In this document: positions 30,023 to 36,282 of the stretch, in pieces
How positions within the stretch are numbered: the first letter of the stretch is position 1
Layout: each line of letters opens with the position of its first letter
Assembly: GCA_943357245.1 (NCBI GenBank)
Contig: CALRGH010000005.1
Span: 1 to 36,282 of the forward strand
Direction: 5' to 3'
DNA from: Candidatus Nomurabacteria bacterium
GTDB lineage: Bacteria > Patescibacteriota > Minisyncoccia > Phycocordibacterales > UBA9973
DNA: 36,282 nucleotides
Translations under genes and position numbers: made by a program
The notes under the pieces: model-generated
Databases searched by the model: none
Seen by the model: the letters and a program-made list of their open reading frames with translations, nothing else
Told to the model about the DNA's origin: nothing

Positions 30023-30661
30023 TTACTTATTAATAATAGGGACAGTGACAGTAAGTTCGATTGTTTCGTTTGCAAATGTTTGATTTATGCCGAATTCTTT
30101 CATATTAAGGGTAAATGTACTCACATATGATTCAGTGTACGCCATTTTTACGTTTGGCGCAGGAATAACCTTTTTGTATTGTACAGGAAAAGTAATGTTT
30201 TTTGTAATGCCATGTATAGTCATAGCTCCTGTCATTTCGGCTCCTTGTGCGTCAGCTCCTGTAATATTTTTGGGGACAAATGTTGCTGTTGGGTATTTTA
30301 CAACATCAAAAAATGCCGAGCTCTTGAGGTGTTCTGTGAGTTTTTCATTATCAGAAGCAAGAGAATCCATACTGACAGTAATAGTTCCTGTGAGCGCTAT
30401 ATCTGTATACCCAAGTGCTGATTTTATTGTCGTAAATGAACCGTTGTGTACTTTTCCTGGACCAAATCCTTTAAATGAGATAGTTACTAACTCATTTAAT
30501 ACAGCAATTTTTTTATCAGTTATTTCTTTTGGTGGGGTATCAGTACTTGTATCAGGAGTTACCACTGCTTGGGGGGTTGATCCATCTGGTTTTGTTGCAA
30601 GTAATTGCCAAGCGCCGAATCCTAATCCCAAAATTATAATAAGTAATGCAAATTTTTTCAT
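30023..30661 (-). CDS. YceI-family secreted lipocalin-like protein
   Basis: A 212-aa protein: N-terminal membrane helix or signal (about 3-22), a Thr/Pro/Asp-rich spacer to about 48, then a YceI beta-barrel (about 55-212). Family words include A-F-F-D-V-V-K-Y-P-T-A-T-F and M-T-I-H-G-I-T-K-N-I-T-F-P-V. YceI proteins bind polyisoprenoid or amide lipids in the cell envelope (family knowledge). No lipoprotein Cys is present, so it is probably anchored by the N-terminal helix. It is 3 nt from the GAPDH stop, in one operon with gapA and the small genes downstream. Confidence 0.88.
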   Translation of the reverse strand: MKKFALLIIILGLGFGAWQLLATKPDGSTPQAVVTPDTSTDTPPKEITDKKIAVLNELVTISFKGFGPGKVHNGSFTTIKSALGYTDIALTGTITVSMDSLASDNEKLTEHLKSSAFFDVVKYPTATFVPKNITGADAQGAEMTGAMTIHGITKNITFPVQYKKVIPAPNVKMAYTESYVSTFTLNMKEFGINQTFANETIELTVTVPIINK

Positions 30662-30664
30662 AAA

Positions 30665-31672
30665 TTATTGGATTGTATTCCCTGTCTTAATCACATGCTC
30701 AACTAAAGTGTGTGTGTACCCCATTTCATTATCATACCATGCCATCACTTTGACGAGATTTCCTCCCACGACACGAGTCATGGCAAGGTCTGCGATAGAA
30801 GCGTGTGCGTTGCCGAGGATGTCAGAAGAAACGAGTGGTTCATTGGTAACAGCAAAGAGTTTGCTCCAGTGTGCATCTTGTGAAGCTTTGGTGAGAGTTG
30901 CGTTTACTTCCTCTGCAGAGGTCTCTTTTTTGGAAATAAAAGTCACATCAACAATTGACCCCGCTGGTACTGGTACACGGATAGAAATACCATCGAATAA
31001 TCCTTCTAATTCTGGGAAGGCTTTCGTAACCGCAATTGCTGCACCAGTCGAACTTGGTACGATATTTTGTGCAGCTGCGCGTCCTTCACGGAGATCTTTC
31101 TTCGATGGACCATCAACAAGCGCTTGTGAGGCTGTATAACCGTGCACAGTATTTAAAATAGCTTTTTCGATACCAAGTGCACCGTGGAGGATTGCGATTA
31201 ATGGTGAGGCAGCATTGGTTGTACAAGAAGCGTTTGACGTAATCGCACAGGTGCCAAATTTGTCTTCATTTACACCGAGTAGAATGGTTTCTGTATTTTG
31301 CGCAGGTGCACTAATCACCACTTTTTTCGCGCCGCAGTCAATATGAAATTGTGATTTTTCTGCTGAGGTAAACAATCCTGTTGATTCTACAACCACATCA
31401 ATACCGAGATCCTTCCATGGAAGCTTTGTTGTATCTTTTTCGGAAATGAATTTTATTGGTTTTCCGTCGATAATAAGATTTTCTGTATCGTGAGAAACTT
31501 TATGATTCCATGTGCGATAAACCGTATCGTACTGCAATAAATATGCAAGACTTTCTACCGAACCTAAATCATTAATTGCTACTATTTCTAATTCTGGACG
31601 TTCTGTTGCAAGCTTCACGAACGCGCGTCCGATGCGTCCAAAGCCGTTGATTGCTACTTTGATAGGTGTCAT
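30665..31672 (-). CDS. gapA: Glyceraldehyde-3-phosphate dehydrogenase
   Basis: A 335-aa glycolytic GAPDH. The Rossmann start I-N-G-F-G-R-I-G-R at 8-16 is intact, and Asp35 in A-I-N-D-L indicates NAD preference. The active site S-N-A-S-C-T-T-N spans 146-153 with Cys150, and the closing W-Y-D-N-E-M-G-Y is complete. With the aldolase it covers the triose part of glycolysis. It heads an operon with YceI and small genes. TGC-TACAAT lies 6 nt before the ATG with no -35, a clear leaderless-type start. Confidence 0.97.
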   Translation of the reverse strand: MTPIKVAINGFGRIGRAFVKLATERPELEIVAINDLGSVESLAYLLQYDTVYRTWNHKVSHDTENLIIDGKPIKFISEKDTTKLPWKDLGIDVVVESTGLFTSAEKSQFHIDCGAKKVVISAPAQNTETILLGVNEDKFGTCAITSNASCTTNAASPLIAILHGALGIEKAILNTVHGYTASQALVDGPSKKDLREGRAAAQNIVPSSTGAAIAVTKAFPELEGLFDGISIRVPVPAGSIVDVTFISKKETSAEEVNATLTKASQDAHWSKLFAVTNEPLVSSDILGNAHASIADLAMTRVVGGNLVKVMAWYDNEMGYTHTLVEHVIKTGNTIQ

Positions 31673-31678
31673 GGGGAT

Positions 31679-31687
31679 ATTGTAGCA
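31679..31687 (-). promoter_or_regulatory. Leaderless-type extended -10 of gapA
   Basis: TGC-TACAAT on the minus strand, 6 nt before the ATG at 31672; no -35 and no Shine-Dalgarno. Confidence 0.6.
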
Positions 31688-31727
31688 GAAAAGAGCAATA
31701 AGCCCCCTGTGTAAAAAATGAAGGTTT

Positions 31728-31934
31728 TTAGGACTTATTCGAAAGGTCTAATGGGACTGCTTCTTTTTGAATTTGGGCGGTTTCAACATGTTCAATAGTA
31801 TTTTCTTTAGATAAAACAGGTTCTTTTGTTGCTGGTGCGTCTGCGGTAGAAGATAACATCACTTGTCCTTGAATTGCTTTTACCACGACAATTTTCTTAA
31901 TATTTTTCTTTATCCCTTCAAAATTAAATTGCAT
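31728..31934 (-). CDS. Hypothetical protein, 68 aa
   Basis: Not a family I recognise. A short basic start (M-Q-F-N-F-E-G-I-K-K-N-I-K-K-I-V-V-V-K-A) is followed by a Thr/Ser/Ala/Glu-rich, probably disordered tail. It starts 1 nt after the stop of the 104-aa gene and is the last gene of the gatB operon. The basic, beta-branched N-terminus might form one strand or a short amphipathic helix. Coding status rests mainly on tight spacing. Confidence 0.5.
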   Translation of the reverse strand: MQFNFEGIKKNIKKIVVVKAIQGQVMLSSTADAPATKEPVLSKENTIEHVETAQIQKEAVPLDLSNKS

Positions 31935-31935
31935 A

Positions 31936-32250
31936 TTATTTTTTAAATTTATAAAAAAAGTCTATAGATTGTTCAATAACCCCCTCCATTTGATCATAGG
32001 TATAATATCCATCCGAGAGAACACCTTTAAATTTTTTTAGAGCAATATCGTTAGCTCTAAAATCGACAGCGAACAAAACTTCTCCATCTTTTATAAAATT
32101 TACTGTTTCGGAGTCGCTTAAAAATTCTTGGCGTATACTTATTCCTGAGGTATTTTCAGCTCCTTTACCCATCCGATCTTCCATGGATTGAAGAAATTTT
32201 TCAATTTCTTCGTGTTTCGGCTGTTTTTCTATTCCTGCTAGTTCATTCAT
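31936..32250 (-). CDS. Hypothetical protein, 104 aa
   Basis: Not a family I recognise. An acidic soluble protein with an N-terminal helical part (H-E-E-I-E-K-F-L-Q-S-M-E-D-R-M) and a C-terminal alpha/beta half (G-E-V-L-F-A-V-D-F; G-V-L-S-D-G-Y-Y-T-Y-D-Q-M-E-G-V-I). It ends in a Phe/Tyr/Lys tail. Its ATG overlaps the gatB stop as ATGA, a classical coupling, so it is certainly co-translated with GatB. A link to amidotransferase function is not shown; no GatC likeness is convincing. Confidence 0.65.
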   Translation of the reverse strand: MNELAGIEKQPKHEEIEKFLQSMEDRMGKGAENTSGISIRQEFLSDSETVNFIKDGEVLFAVDFRANDIALKKFKGVLSDGYYTYDQMEGVIEQSIDFFYKFKK

Positions 32251-33671
32251 AGTGATTCTTTTAATATTTTTTGCACTAATGCTGGATTTGCGGAGCCTTT
32301 TGTTTCTTTCATAATTTGCCCAACAAGCGACATAAGCGCGTTTTCTTTGCCACCTTTATATGTCGCAACGATTTCTGGATTTGCATCGATTATTTTTTGG
32401 ACGATTTCTTTCAGCGCGCCTTCGTCATTTTTCTGGAGAAGGTCTTTTTCAGTGGCGATTGCAAGCGGTGACGCATCTTCCACTACAATCATAGCTAAAA
32501 TATCTTTTGCTGCACGAGATGAAATTTTGCTATCCGCAACAAGCGAGATAAGTTCAGCAAAATGAGGAGCTGTTGGCATCTTAGCGTCAGGATTCGCTTT
32601 TGTAAGACCAAGAAAGTCTGAGGTGACGTAGTTAGAAGCGGTTGATACTTTTTCTTTATCATTTAAACTCTTTGCAATCTCTTCGAACCAAGCTCCAAGT
32701 TTTGGATCATTGATATACGTCTCAATATCTTCCGCTTTAATACCAAAATCGCTCGCATAGCGAACACGCTTTTGCTCAGGTGTTTCTGGAAGCTCGGCTT
32801 TCAATTTTGCAATATCAAAAAGCTCATGGATTTTGAGTTTTGGTAGATCTGGATCTGGGAAGTAACGATAGTCATGAGACGATTCTTTAGAGCGCTGTGA
32901 ATACGTAGATTGTTTTCCTTCATTCCAACCCCGAGTTTCCTGCACGATTTCTGCACCACGACCAGCTTCCAAGAGCTCTATCATACGGTCGGTTTCGTAT
33001 TTGATTGCACGCTCAACGCTGCGGAATGAGTTCAAGTTTTTGACTTCGACTTTGGTGCCGAATACATTTTTATCGGTCGTTACCGACATGTTCGCTTCGA
33101 CACGCATCTCGCCTTTTTCCATATTTGCTTCTGATGCGCCAAGATACCAAAGTAAGAGCTGATATTCCTTTGCAAATCGCGCGGTTGCTTTCGCTGCTTC
33201 ATCAGCAGAGTCAAATGTATGCGCTTCAGTGACAAGCTCCATGAGGGGCACACCGGCACGATTGTAGTCCACAAGCGTATAGTCGCCGCGGTCATGTTTG
33301 CTATTGCCGGTATCTTCTTCTAGATGAATGCGTGTGAGATCAAAATCCGCTAAATGCCCGCCGGAGACAATCGGATATTGATATTGCGAGATCTGGTAGC
33401 CTTTTGGGATGTCAGGATAGAAATAGTTTTTGCGGTCGAACTCTGAAAAGTCTGCAATCGTACCGTTTACTGCCAAGCCGACACGAACGACATGTTCGAT
33501 CGCTTTTTTATTCATGACAGGAAGTGCGCCGGGATGCGCCATGCAGACAGGACAGATATTTACGTTTGGTTTTTCTTCATCAGGATCGTTCTTACAATCA
33601 CAAAACATTTTTGTTTGTGTTTTGAGTTCAGCATGTATCTCGATTCCAATTGTAGTGAAGTATTTTTGCAT
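32247..33671 (-). CDS. gatB: Asp-tRNA(Asn)/Glu-tRNA(Gln) amidotransferase subunit B
   Basis: A 474-aa GatB, which binds the misacylated tRNA and amidates its Glu or Asp in the GatCAB complex. The start I-G-I-E-I-H-A-E-L-K-T-Q-T-K-M-F-C is typical. C-P-V-C-M-A-H-P-G-A-L-P-V-M-N with the earlier C-D-C supplies the zinc-type Cys set. K-N-Y-F-Y-P-D-I-P-K-G-Y-Q-I-S-Q and Y-R-Y-F-P-D-P-D-L follow, and the C-terminal YqeY-like tail domain is present. gatA and gatC are not in the window. A palindromic repeat stands just upstream of the start; no clear promoter box is visible between them. Confidence 0.96.
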   Translation of the reverse strand: MQKYFTTIGIEIHAELKTQTKMFCDCKNDPDEEKPNVNICPVCMAHPGALPVMNKKAIEHVVRVGLAVNGTIADFSEFDRKNYFYPDIPKGYQISQYQYPIVSGGHLADFDLTRIHLEEDTGNSKHDRGDYTLVDYNRAGVPLMELVTEAHTFDSADEAAKATARFAKEYQLLLWYLGASEANMEKGEMRVEANMSVTTDKNVFGTKVEVKNLNSFRSVERAIKYETDRMIELLEAGRGAEIVQETRGWNEGKQSTYSQRSKESSHDYRYFPDPDLPKLKIHELFDIAKLKAELPETPEQKRVRYASDFGIKAEDIETYINDPKLGAWFEEIAKSLNDKEKVSTASNYVTSDFLGLTKANPDAKMPTAPHFAELISLVADSKISSRAAKDILAMIVVEDASPLAIATEKDLLQKNDEGALKEIVQKIIDANPEIVATYKGGKENALMSLVGQIMKETKGSANPALVQKILKESL

Positions 33672-33688
33672 GATGAGTTTTTCTTATT

Positions 33689-33798
33689 TTGTGTCATACC
33701 GGCGAAGGCCGGTACCCAGGCCAGCGAACATTAGGACAATCACACATGCCGCCTGGATCCCGGATCATACTTTGCGGACTCGTGTCCGGGATGACACA
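33689..33798. repeat. RPE-like palindromic repeat upstream of gatB
   Basis: Begins GTGTCATACCGGCGAAGGCC and ends GGACTCGTGTCCGGGATGACAC-like. The minus strand carries CCCGGACACGAGTCCGCAAA and GATCCGGGATCCAGGC, the same half-unit as 13504-13606 and the atpG insert, joined to a GGCCTGGGTACCGGCC half-unit. Confidence 0.85.
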
Positions 33799-33861
33799 GA
33801 GGGGGCCGGACTTCGCAATTAACCTCCAAATCATACCTTATTTTTCAGTGTTTTATGAGAC

Positions 33862-33890
33862 TTGACTTTGTATTATAAATAGAGTATAAT
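33862..33890 (+). promoter_or_regulatory. Sigma70-type promoter of the 33913-34140 gene
   Basis: TTGACT (33862-33867), a 17-nt spacer and TATAAT (33885-33890); leader about 16 nt, no Shine-Dalgarno. Confidence 0.8.
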
Positions 33891-33912
33891 GTGCATAATA
33901 AAATTTAAAATT

Positions 33913-34140
33913 ATGAAAAAGATAGGTTACATCGTCATCGTGAAGATTCAAAACGATAAAACTAAAAGAATTCTATCCTTCGACTCTCAAGGAGGTTACA
34001 GAATAAAACCAAACAGAGAGGAATCTCCTGTTGTTTTTAAAAACAAAAGAGATGTTACTGATGGGATAAACAATATTCGTAATACTGATGAATATCCCAA
34101 GGCAAGCACAAAAATTGTTCCTGTTTTTATTAAATTATGA
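33913..34140 (+). CDS. Hypothetical protein, 75 aa
   Basis: Not a family I recognise. A small basic protein with alternating strands (K-K-I-G-Y-I-V-I-V-K-I-Q; R-I-L-S-F-D-S-Q-G-G-Y-R-I-K) and a charged C-terminal half ending K-I-V-P-V-F-I-K-L. No Cys or membrane helix. A frame start at 33889 lies inside the -10 box and cannot be used; ATG at 33913 is the first after the transcription start. It has its own near-consensus promoter and terminator, like the 7023-7349 gene, on the strand opposite to its neighbours. Confidence 0.7.
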   Translation: MKKIGYIVIVKIQNDKTKRILSFDSQGGYRIKPNREESPVVFKNKRDVTDGINNIRNTDEYPKASTKIVPVFIKL

Positions 34141-34159
34141 AAACAAAAAAATGAAATTT

Positions 34160-34200
34160 AAACGCTAAAATCTTGAAAAAGGTTTTAGCGTTTTTTATTT
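34160..34200. terminator. Terminator shared by the 33913-34140 gene and the ABC operon
   Basis: AAACGCTAAAA (from 34160) pairs with TTTTAGCGTTT around a 12-nt loop, then TTTATTT. The ABC ATPase stop lies at its edge. Confidence 0.8.
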
Positions 34201-34869
34201 CCCCTTTTCTCTCGTCATTTTGCCGTCTTCCAAAAAGATGACTCGGTCGCAGTATTTTGCATATTCTTCTTCGTGGGTCACCATCACGATTGTCTGTCCT
34301 TGCTCGTGGAGCTCCTTGAATAATTCGATGATATTCGTACCTGAAATGGTATCGAGGTTTGCAGTAGGCTCATCAGCAAAGAGGATTTTGGGATTGTGCG
34401 CCATGGCGCGTGCGATAGACACGCGCTGCTGCTCGCCACCAGAAAGCTGGCTGGGCAGATTGTTTTCTTTATTCGGCAATCCTACTTTATGCAATGTATC
34501 GATGCTAATCTTACTACTTTCCTCTTTTGACTTCCCTTGCATGAGCAGTGGAATCATAATATTTTCTTTTGCGGTGAGTTCCGGAATAAGCGCATAGTCT
34601 TGGAACACGTAGCCAAGTGTTGAGAGACGCATATCGGTGCGCTCATCATTTGAAAGTGTTTCCGTATCCACACCATCAATACGGATATTGCCACTGGACG
34701 GATGATCCAAGAGCCCAATCTGGTACATAAGGGTGGATTTGCCCGCGCCGGATTTACCCATGATGCCAAGGAATTCTCCATCGGCGATTTCTAAATCAAT
34801 ACCGCGAAGCACCGTCATTTCGGTGTGTTTTGTTTTGTATGTTTTTGTGAGGTTTTTTATGGTAATCAT
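34195..34869 (-). CDS. ABC exporter ATPase, MacB/LolD type
   Basis: A 224-aa nucleotide-binding subunit. Walker A is G-K-S-G-A-G-K-S at 38-45, the Q-loop Gln90, the signature L-S-G-G-E at 142-146, Walker B I-L-F-A-D-E-P with Glu167, and the switch His199 in M-V-T-H-E. The overall pattern (short length, S-G-G-E-Q-Q-R-V, D-E-P-T-A-N-L-D) places it in the MacB/LolD/FtsE group. It should drive the permease encoded upstream. About 100 non-coding bases containing a dyad separate the two genes. Confidence 0.95.
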   Translation of the reverse strand: MITIKNLTKTYKTKHTEMTVLRGIDLEIADGEFLGIMGKSGAGKSTLMYQIGLLDHPSSGNIRIDGVDTETLSNDERTDMRLSTLGYVFQDYALIPELTAKENIMIPLLMQGKSKEESSKISIDTLHKVGLPNKENNLPSQLSGGEQQRVSIARAMAHNPKILFADEPTANLDTISGTNIIELFKELHEQGQTIVMVTHEEEYAKYCDRVIFLEDGKMTREKGK

Positions 34870-34909
34870 ATTTATCCGCCTAAATTTTTTAATAATTTTA
34901 CTTTAATTT

Positions 34910-34955
34910 AAAAAGTACTTATTTCTTTGCCATGGCAGAGTTACTAGTACTTTTT
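34910..34955. repeat. Dyad between the ABC permease and ATPase genes
   Basis: AAAAAGTACT (34910-34919) and AGTACTTTTT (34946-34955) enclose a second palindrome, TGCCATGGCA. It may set the relative expression of the two subunits by pausing or processing. Confidence 0.5.
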
Positions 34956-34968
34956 GAAAATTGAAATC

Positions 34969-36234
34969 TCATCTTCCTAAAATACTATCCAACGTATTTT
35001 TCTTCACAATCATCCGCGCAGGAATGTAACCAGCAATCAGCGTGACGAGCATGAGCAATCCGAATTTGAACATTGTACCGCCAAATGGTGCGACCAAAAT
35101 ACCATCAGAGAATGGGAAGTCTATTGGGTGCGCAGCAAATGTCGGGATAAGTAATCCGTAAATGATTGCCATGCCGACAATACCACCAATGCATGCATAA
35201 AAAATGGATTGCAAGACATATGAATATTCAATCGCTTTTGCAGAGATACCGATACCTTTCATAATGCCGATATATTTTCGGCGTGTGACAGCGTTGATGA
35301 AAATAACGATGAAGATCGTGATAGATGCAACGATAATACCGATGAAGCCGATCACATTACCAAGAAGCCCGAATGCGAGTTTGATTTGATTGAGAAATTC
35401 AGGAATTGCTTCTGTTGCTGTTTGAATATTACCGTCATTGCCAAATCCAGAGACGACTAAACGTGTCTTGAGCTGGTCTGCGGTGAGTGTAGTACCAGGC
35501 TTCAATGTCACTGCAATTTCGTTTGCATTAAGTCCTGGGCGGTCAACCAGTCGCAAGAAATCTTCTTTCGTCACAAATGCGCGAAGCGAGACTTCATTTA
35601 CTTTTGTTTTGACAATACCTTGCACGATAAATTGTTTTGTACTGCCACCTACCGTGACTTTGACTTCATCGCCAGGATAGACACCTTCCATCGATGCAAA
35701 TGCATCGCCAAATGCCGCAGAAAAACGATGGAGTAAATTTGAACCGATCAAAATTTTCCCACTTTCATTTGCATTTAAAAAATTTCCTTCAACAACATAG
35801 TTTGAAATATGCGAAAGCGCTTCTTCATCCGTAATATCAATACCAGTAATTTGAGTACCTGCGGTATCTGCAATCGCAGAAAAGTCACGACGTGTTTTGT
35901 AGTTTGCTTCGATTTGTCCGTTTTCAAAATACCGTGCACTGATATCTTTTACTTCCGGCATTGCGGCAAGTGTTGCACTGATATCATAGCTATGTTCTAT
36001 CGCTTGTTTGCCAGCAATTGTTTTTACGATTAAGTCGCCGGTGTACTGATTTCTATTTGCGACGTTGCCACCAACGATAAGTCCAATGAGAATACCGGAG
36101 ACAACAACTAAGTTTAAAAACGTCAGTGTCATAATGAAGACAATGAGCGCTGTCGTATAACGATTGCTCCGCATGATTTGTCGCTTTGCCAAAAACCATG
36201 CAACGGTGAAATTTTTTCCGTTGAATATCTGCAT
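34969..36234 (-). CDS. ABC exporter permease, MacB/FtsX type
   Basis: A 421-aa permease: one membrane helix near the N-terminus (about 20-45, after A-K-R-Q-I-M-R-S-N-R), a long extracytoplasmic MacB_PCD-like domain (about 50-285) and three C-terminal helices (about 295-325, 345-372 and 380-405). The R-R-K-Y-I-G-I-M-K-G-I-G coupling segment is typical of FtsX-family permeases. ATG at 36234 is chosen because it lies one base after the stop of the membrane-fusion gene (TAA-C-ATG). A frame extension to 36276 has no homology. The substrate is unknown: a peptide, lipoprotein or antimicrobial are the options. Confidence 0.88.
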   Translation of the reverse strand: MQIFNGKNFTVAWFLAKRQIMRSNRYTTALIVFIMTLTFLNLVVVSGILIGLIVGGNVANRNQYTGDLIVKTIAGKQAIEHSYDISATLAAMPEVKDISARYFENGQIEANYKTRRDFSAIADTAGTQITGIDITDEEALSHISNYVVEGNFLNANESGKILIGSNLLHRFSAAFGDAFASMEGVYPGDEVKVTVGGSTKQFIVQGIVKTKVNEVSLRAFVTKEDFLRLVDRPGLNANEIAVTLKPGTTLTADQLKTRLVVSGFGNDGNIQTATEAIPEFLNQIKLAFGLLGNVIGFIGIIVASITIFIVIFINAVTRRKYIGIMKGIGISAKAIEYSYVLQSIFYACIGGIVGMAIIYGLLIPTFAAHPIDFPFSDGILVAPFGGTMFKFGLLMLVTLIAGYIPARMIVKKNTLDSILGR

Positions 36235-36235
36235 G

Positions 36236-36282
36236 TTATTTTGCGGTAAATGATGCAACTGTTTCGCCAGCAGCAAGTCCGC
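36236..36282 (-). CDS. 3' end of a membrane-fusion (HlyD/MacA-like) subunit
   Basis: The last 14 codons read G-L-A-A-G-E-T-V-A-S-F-T-A-K and end in TAA (36236-36238). G-L-x-x-G-E/D-x-V is the common close of the last beta domain of periplasmic adaptor proteins. Position directly before a MacB-type permease supports this; the rest lies outside the window. Confidence 0.6.
   Translation of the reverse strand, partial: GLAAGETVASFTAK

Noticed and set aside
30087-31139. A 350-codon plus-strand frame across the YceI and gapA genes.
   Set aside because: It runs antisense to two well-supported genes, has no promoter or recognisable product, and arises from codon bias of gapA.

Overview
The window looks like a chromosomal piece of a Patescibacteria (CPR) genome, most likely from the Parcubacteria side. 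This is an inference from gene content and style: small, tightly packed genes, many short hypothetical proteins, a compact F-type ATP synthase operon, split transketolase, a patchy central metabolism, ribosomal proteins scattered among unrelated genes, almost no Shine-Dalgarno sequences, and stop usage that fits genetic code 11. No 16S rRNA gene is present, so the lineage cannot be fixed.

Layout: almost everything is on the minus strand. Positions 1-6926 hold a gene running off the left edge, a sunset-domain protein, bL27 (plus strand), bL9, an S41 C-terminal processing protease, a DUF4015-type putative glycoside hydrolase, RsmI, an unknown protein and TrhO. Positions 7399-15064 are the ATP synthase operon (minus-strand order: AtpI/Z-like, a, c, b, delta, alpha, two inserted small membrane proteins, gamma, beta, epsilon). 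Then come an orphan histidine kinase, MsrB, tRNA-Ile(GAT), RF1, bL31, a coiled-coil lytic transglycosylase and bL25. Positions 20402-31672 are mainly sugar metabolism: an FAD-linked dehydrogenase, class II aldolase, PfkB kinase, split transketolase, ribulose-phosphate epimerase, ribose-5-phosphate isomerase B and GAPDH, i.e. a non-oxidative pentose phosphate/lower glycolysis set, mixed with small hypothetical genes, a four-helix-bundle (23S IVP-type) protein, a MazG-like protein and a YceI protein. The right end has GatB, a small gene, and an ABC exporter of MacAB/LolCDE type whose membrane-fusion subunit runs off the window.

The most unusual content is between genes. (1) Four inverted-repeat elements of about 120-135 bp sit exactly on the start codon of the downstream gene (left-edge gene, bL9, AtpB, RF1). 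In each the ATG plus the next one to three bases is duplicated on the far side of the element, as if it had inserted into the start codon and rebuilt it. Three copies share sequence, and their three internal arms change together so that two alternative pairings survive; the fourth has different arms but the same design. At bL9 a promoter of the local type lies upstream of the duplicated ATG, which marks that ATG as the ancestral start. (2) About fourteen genes have an extended -10 box (TGn + TAnnnT-like) only 6-9 nt before the ATG and no Shine-Dalgarno, the pattern expected for leaderless mRNAs; this also decides several start codons. (3) Three copies of a Rickettsia-palindromic-element-like repeat are present, one of them in frame inside the gamma subunit gene. 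(4) A 16-bp palindrome (TCCGCCAGCTGGCGGA) recurs inside three conserved genes, adding Pro-Pro-(Ala/Thr)-Gly-Gly. (5) Several small hypothetical genes are bounded by short direct or inverted repeats, including one pair inserted into the ATP synthase operon.

No intergenic stretch is longer than about 200 bases; the repeats, promoters and terminators below account for most of that space.
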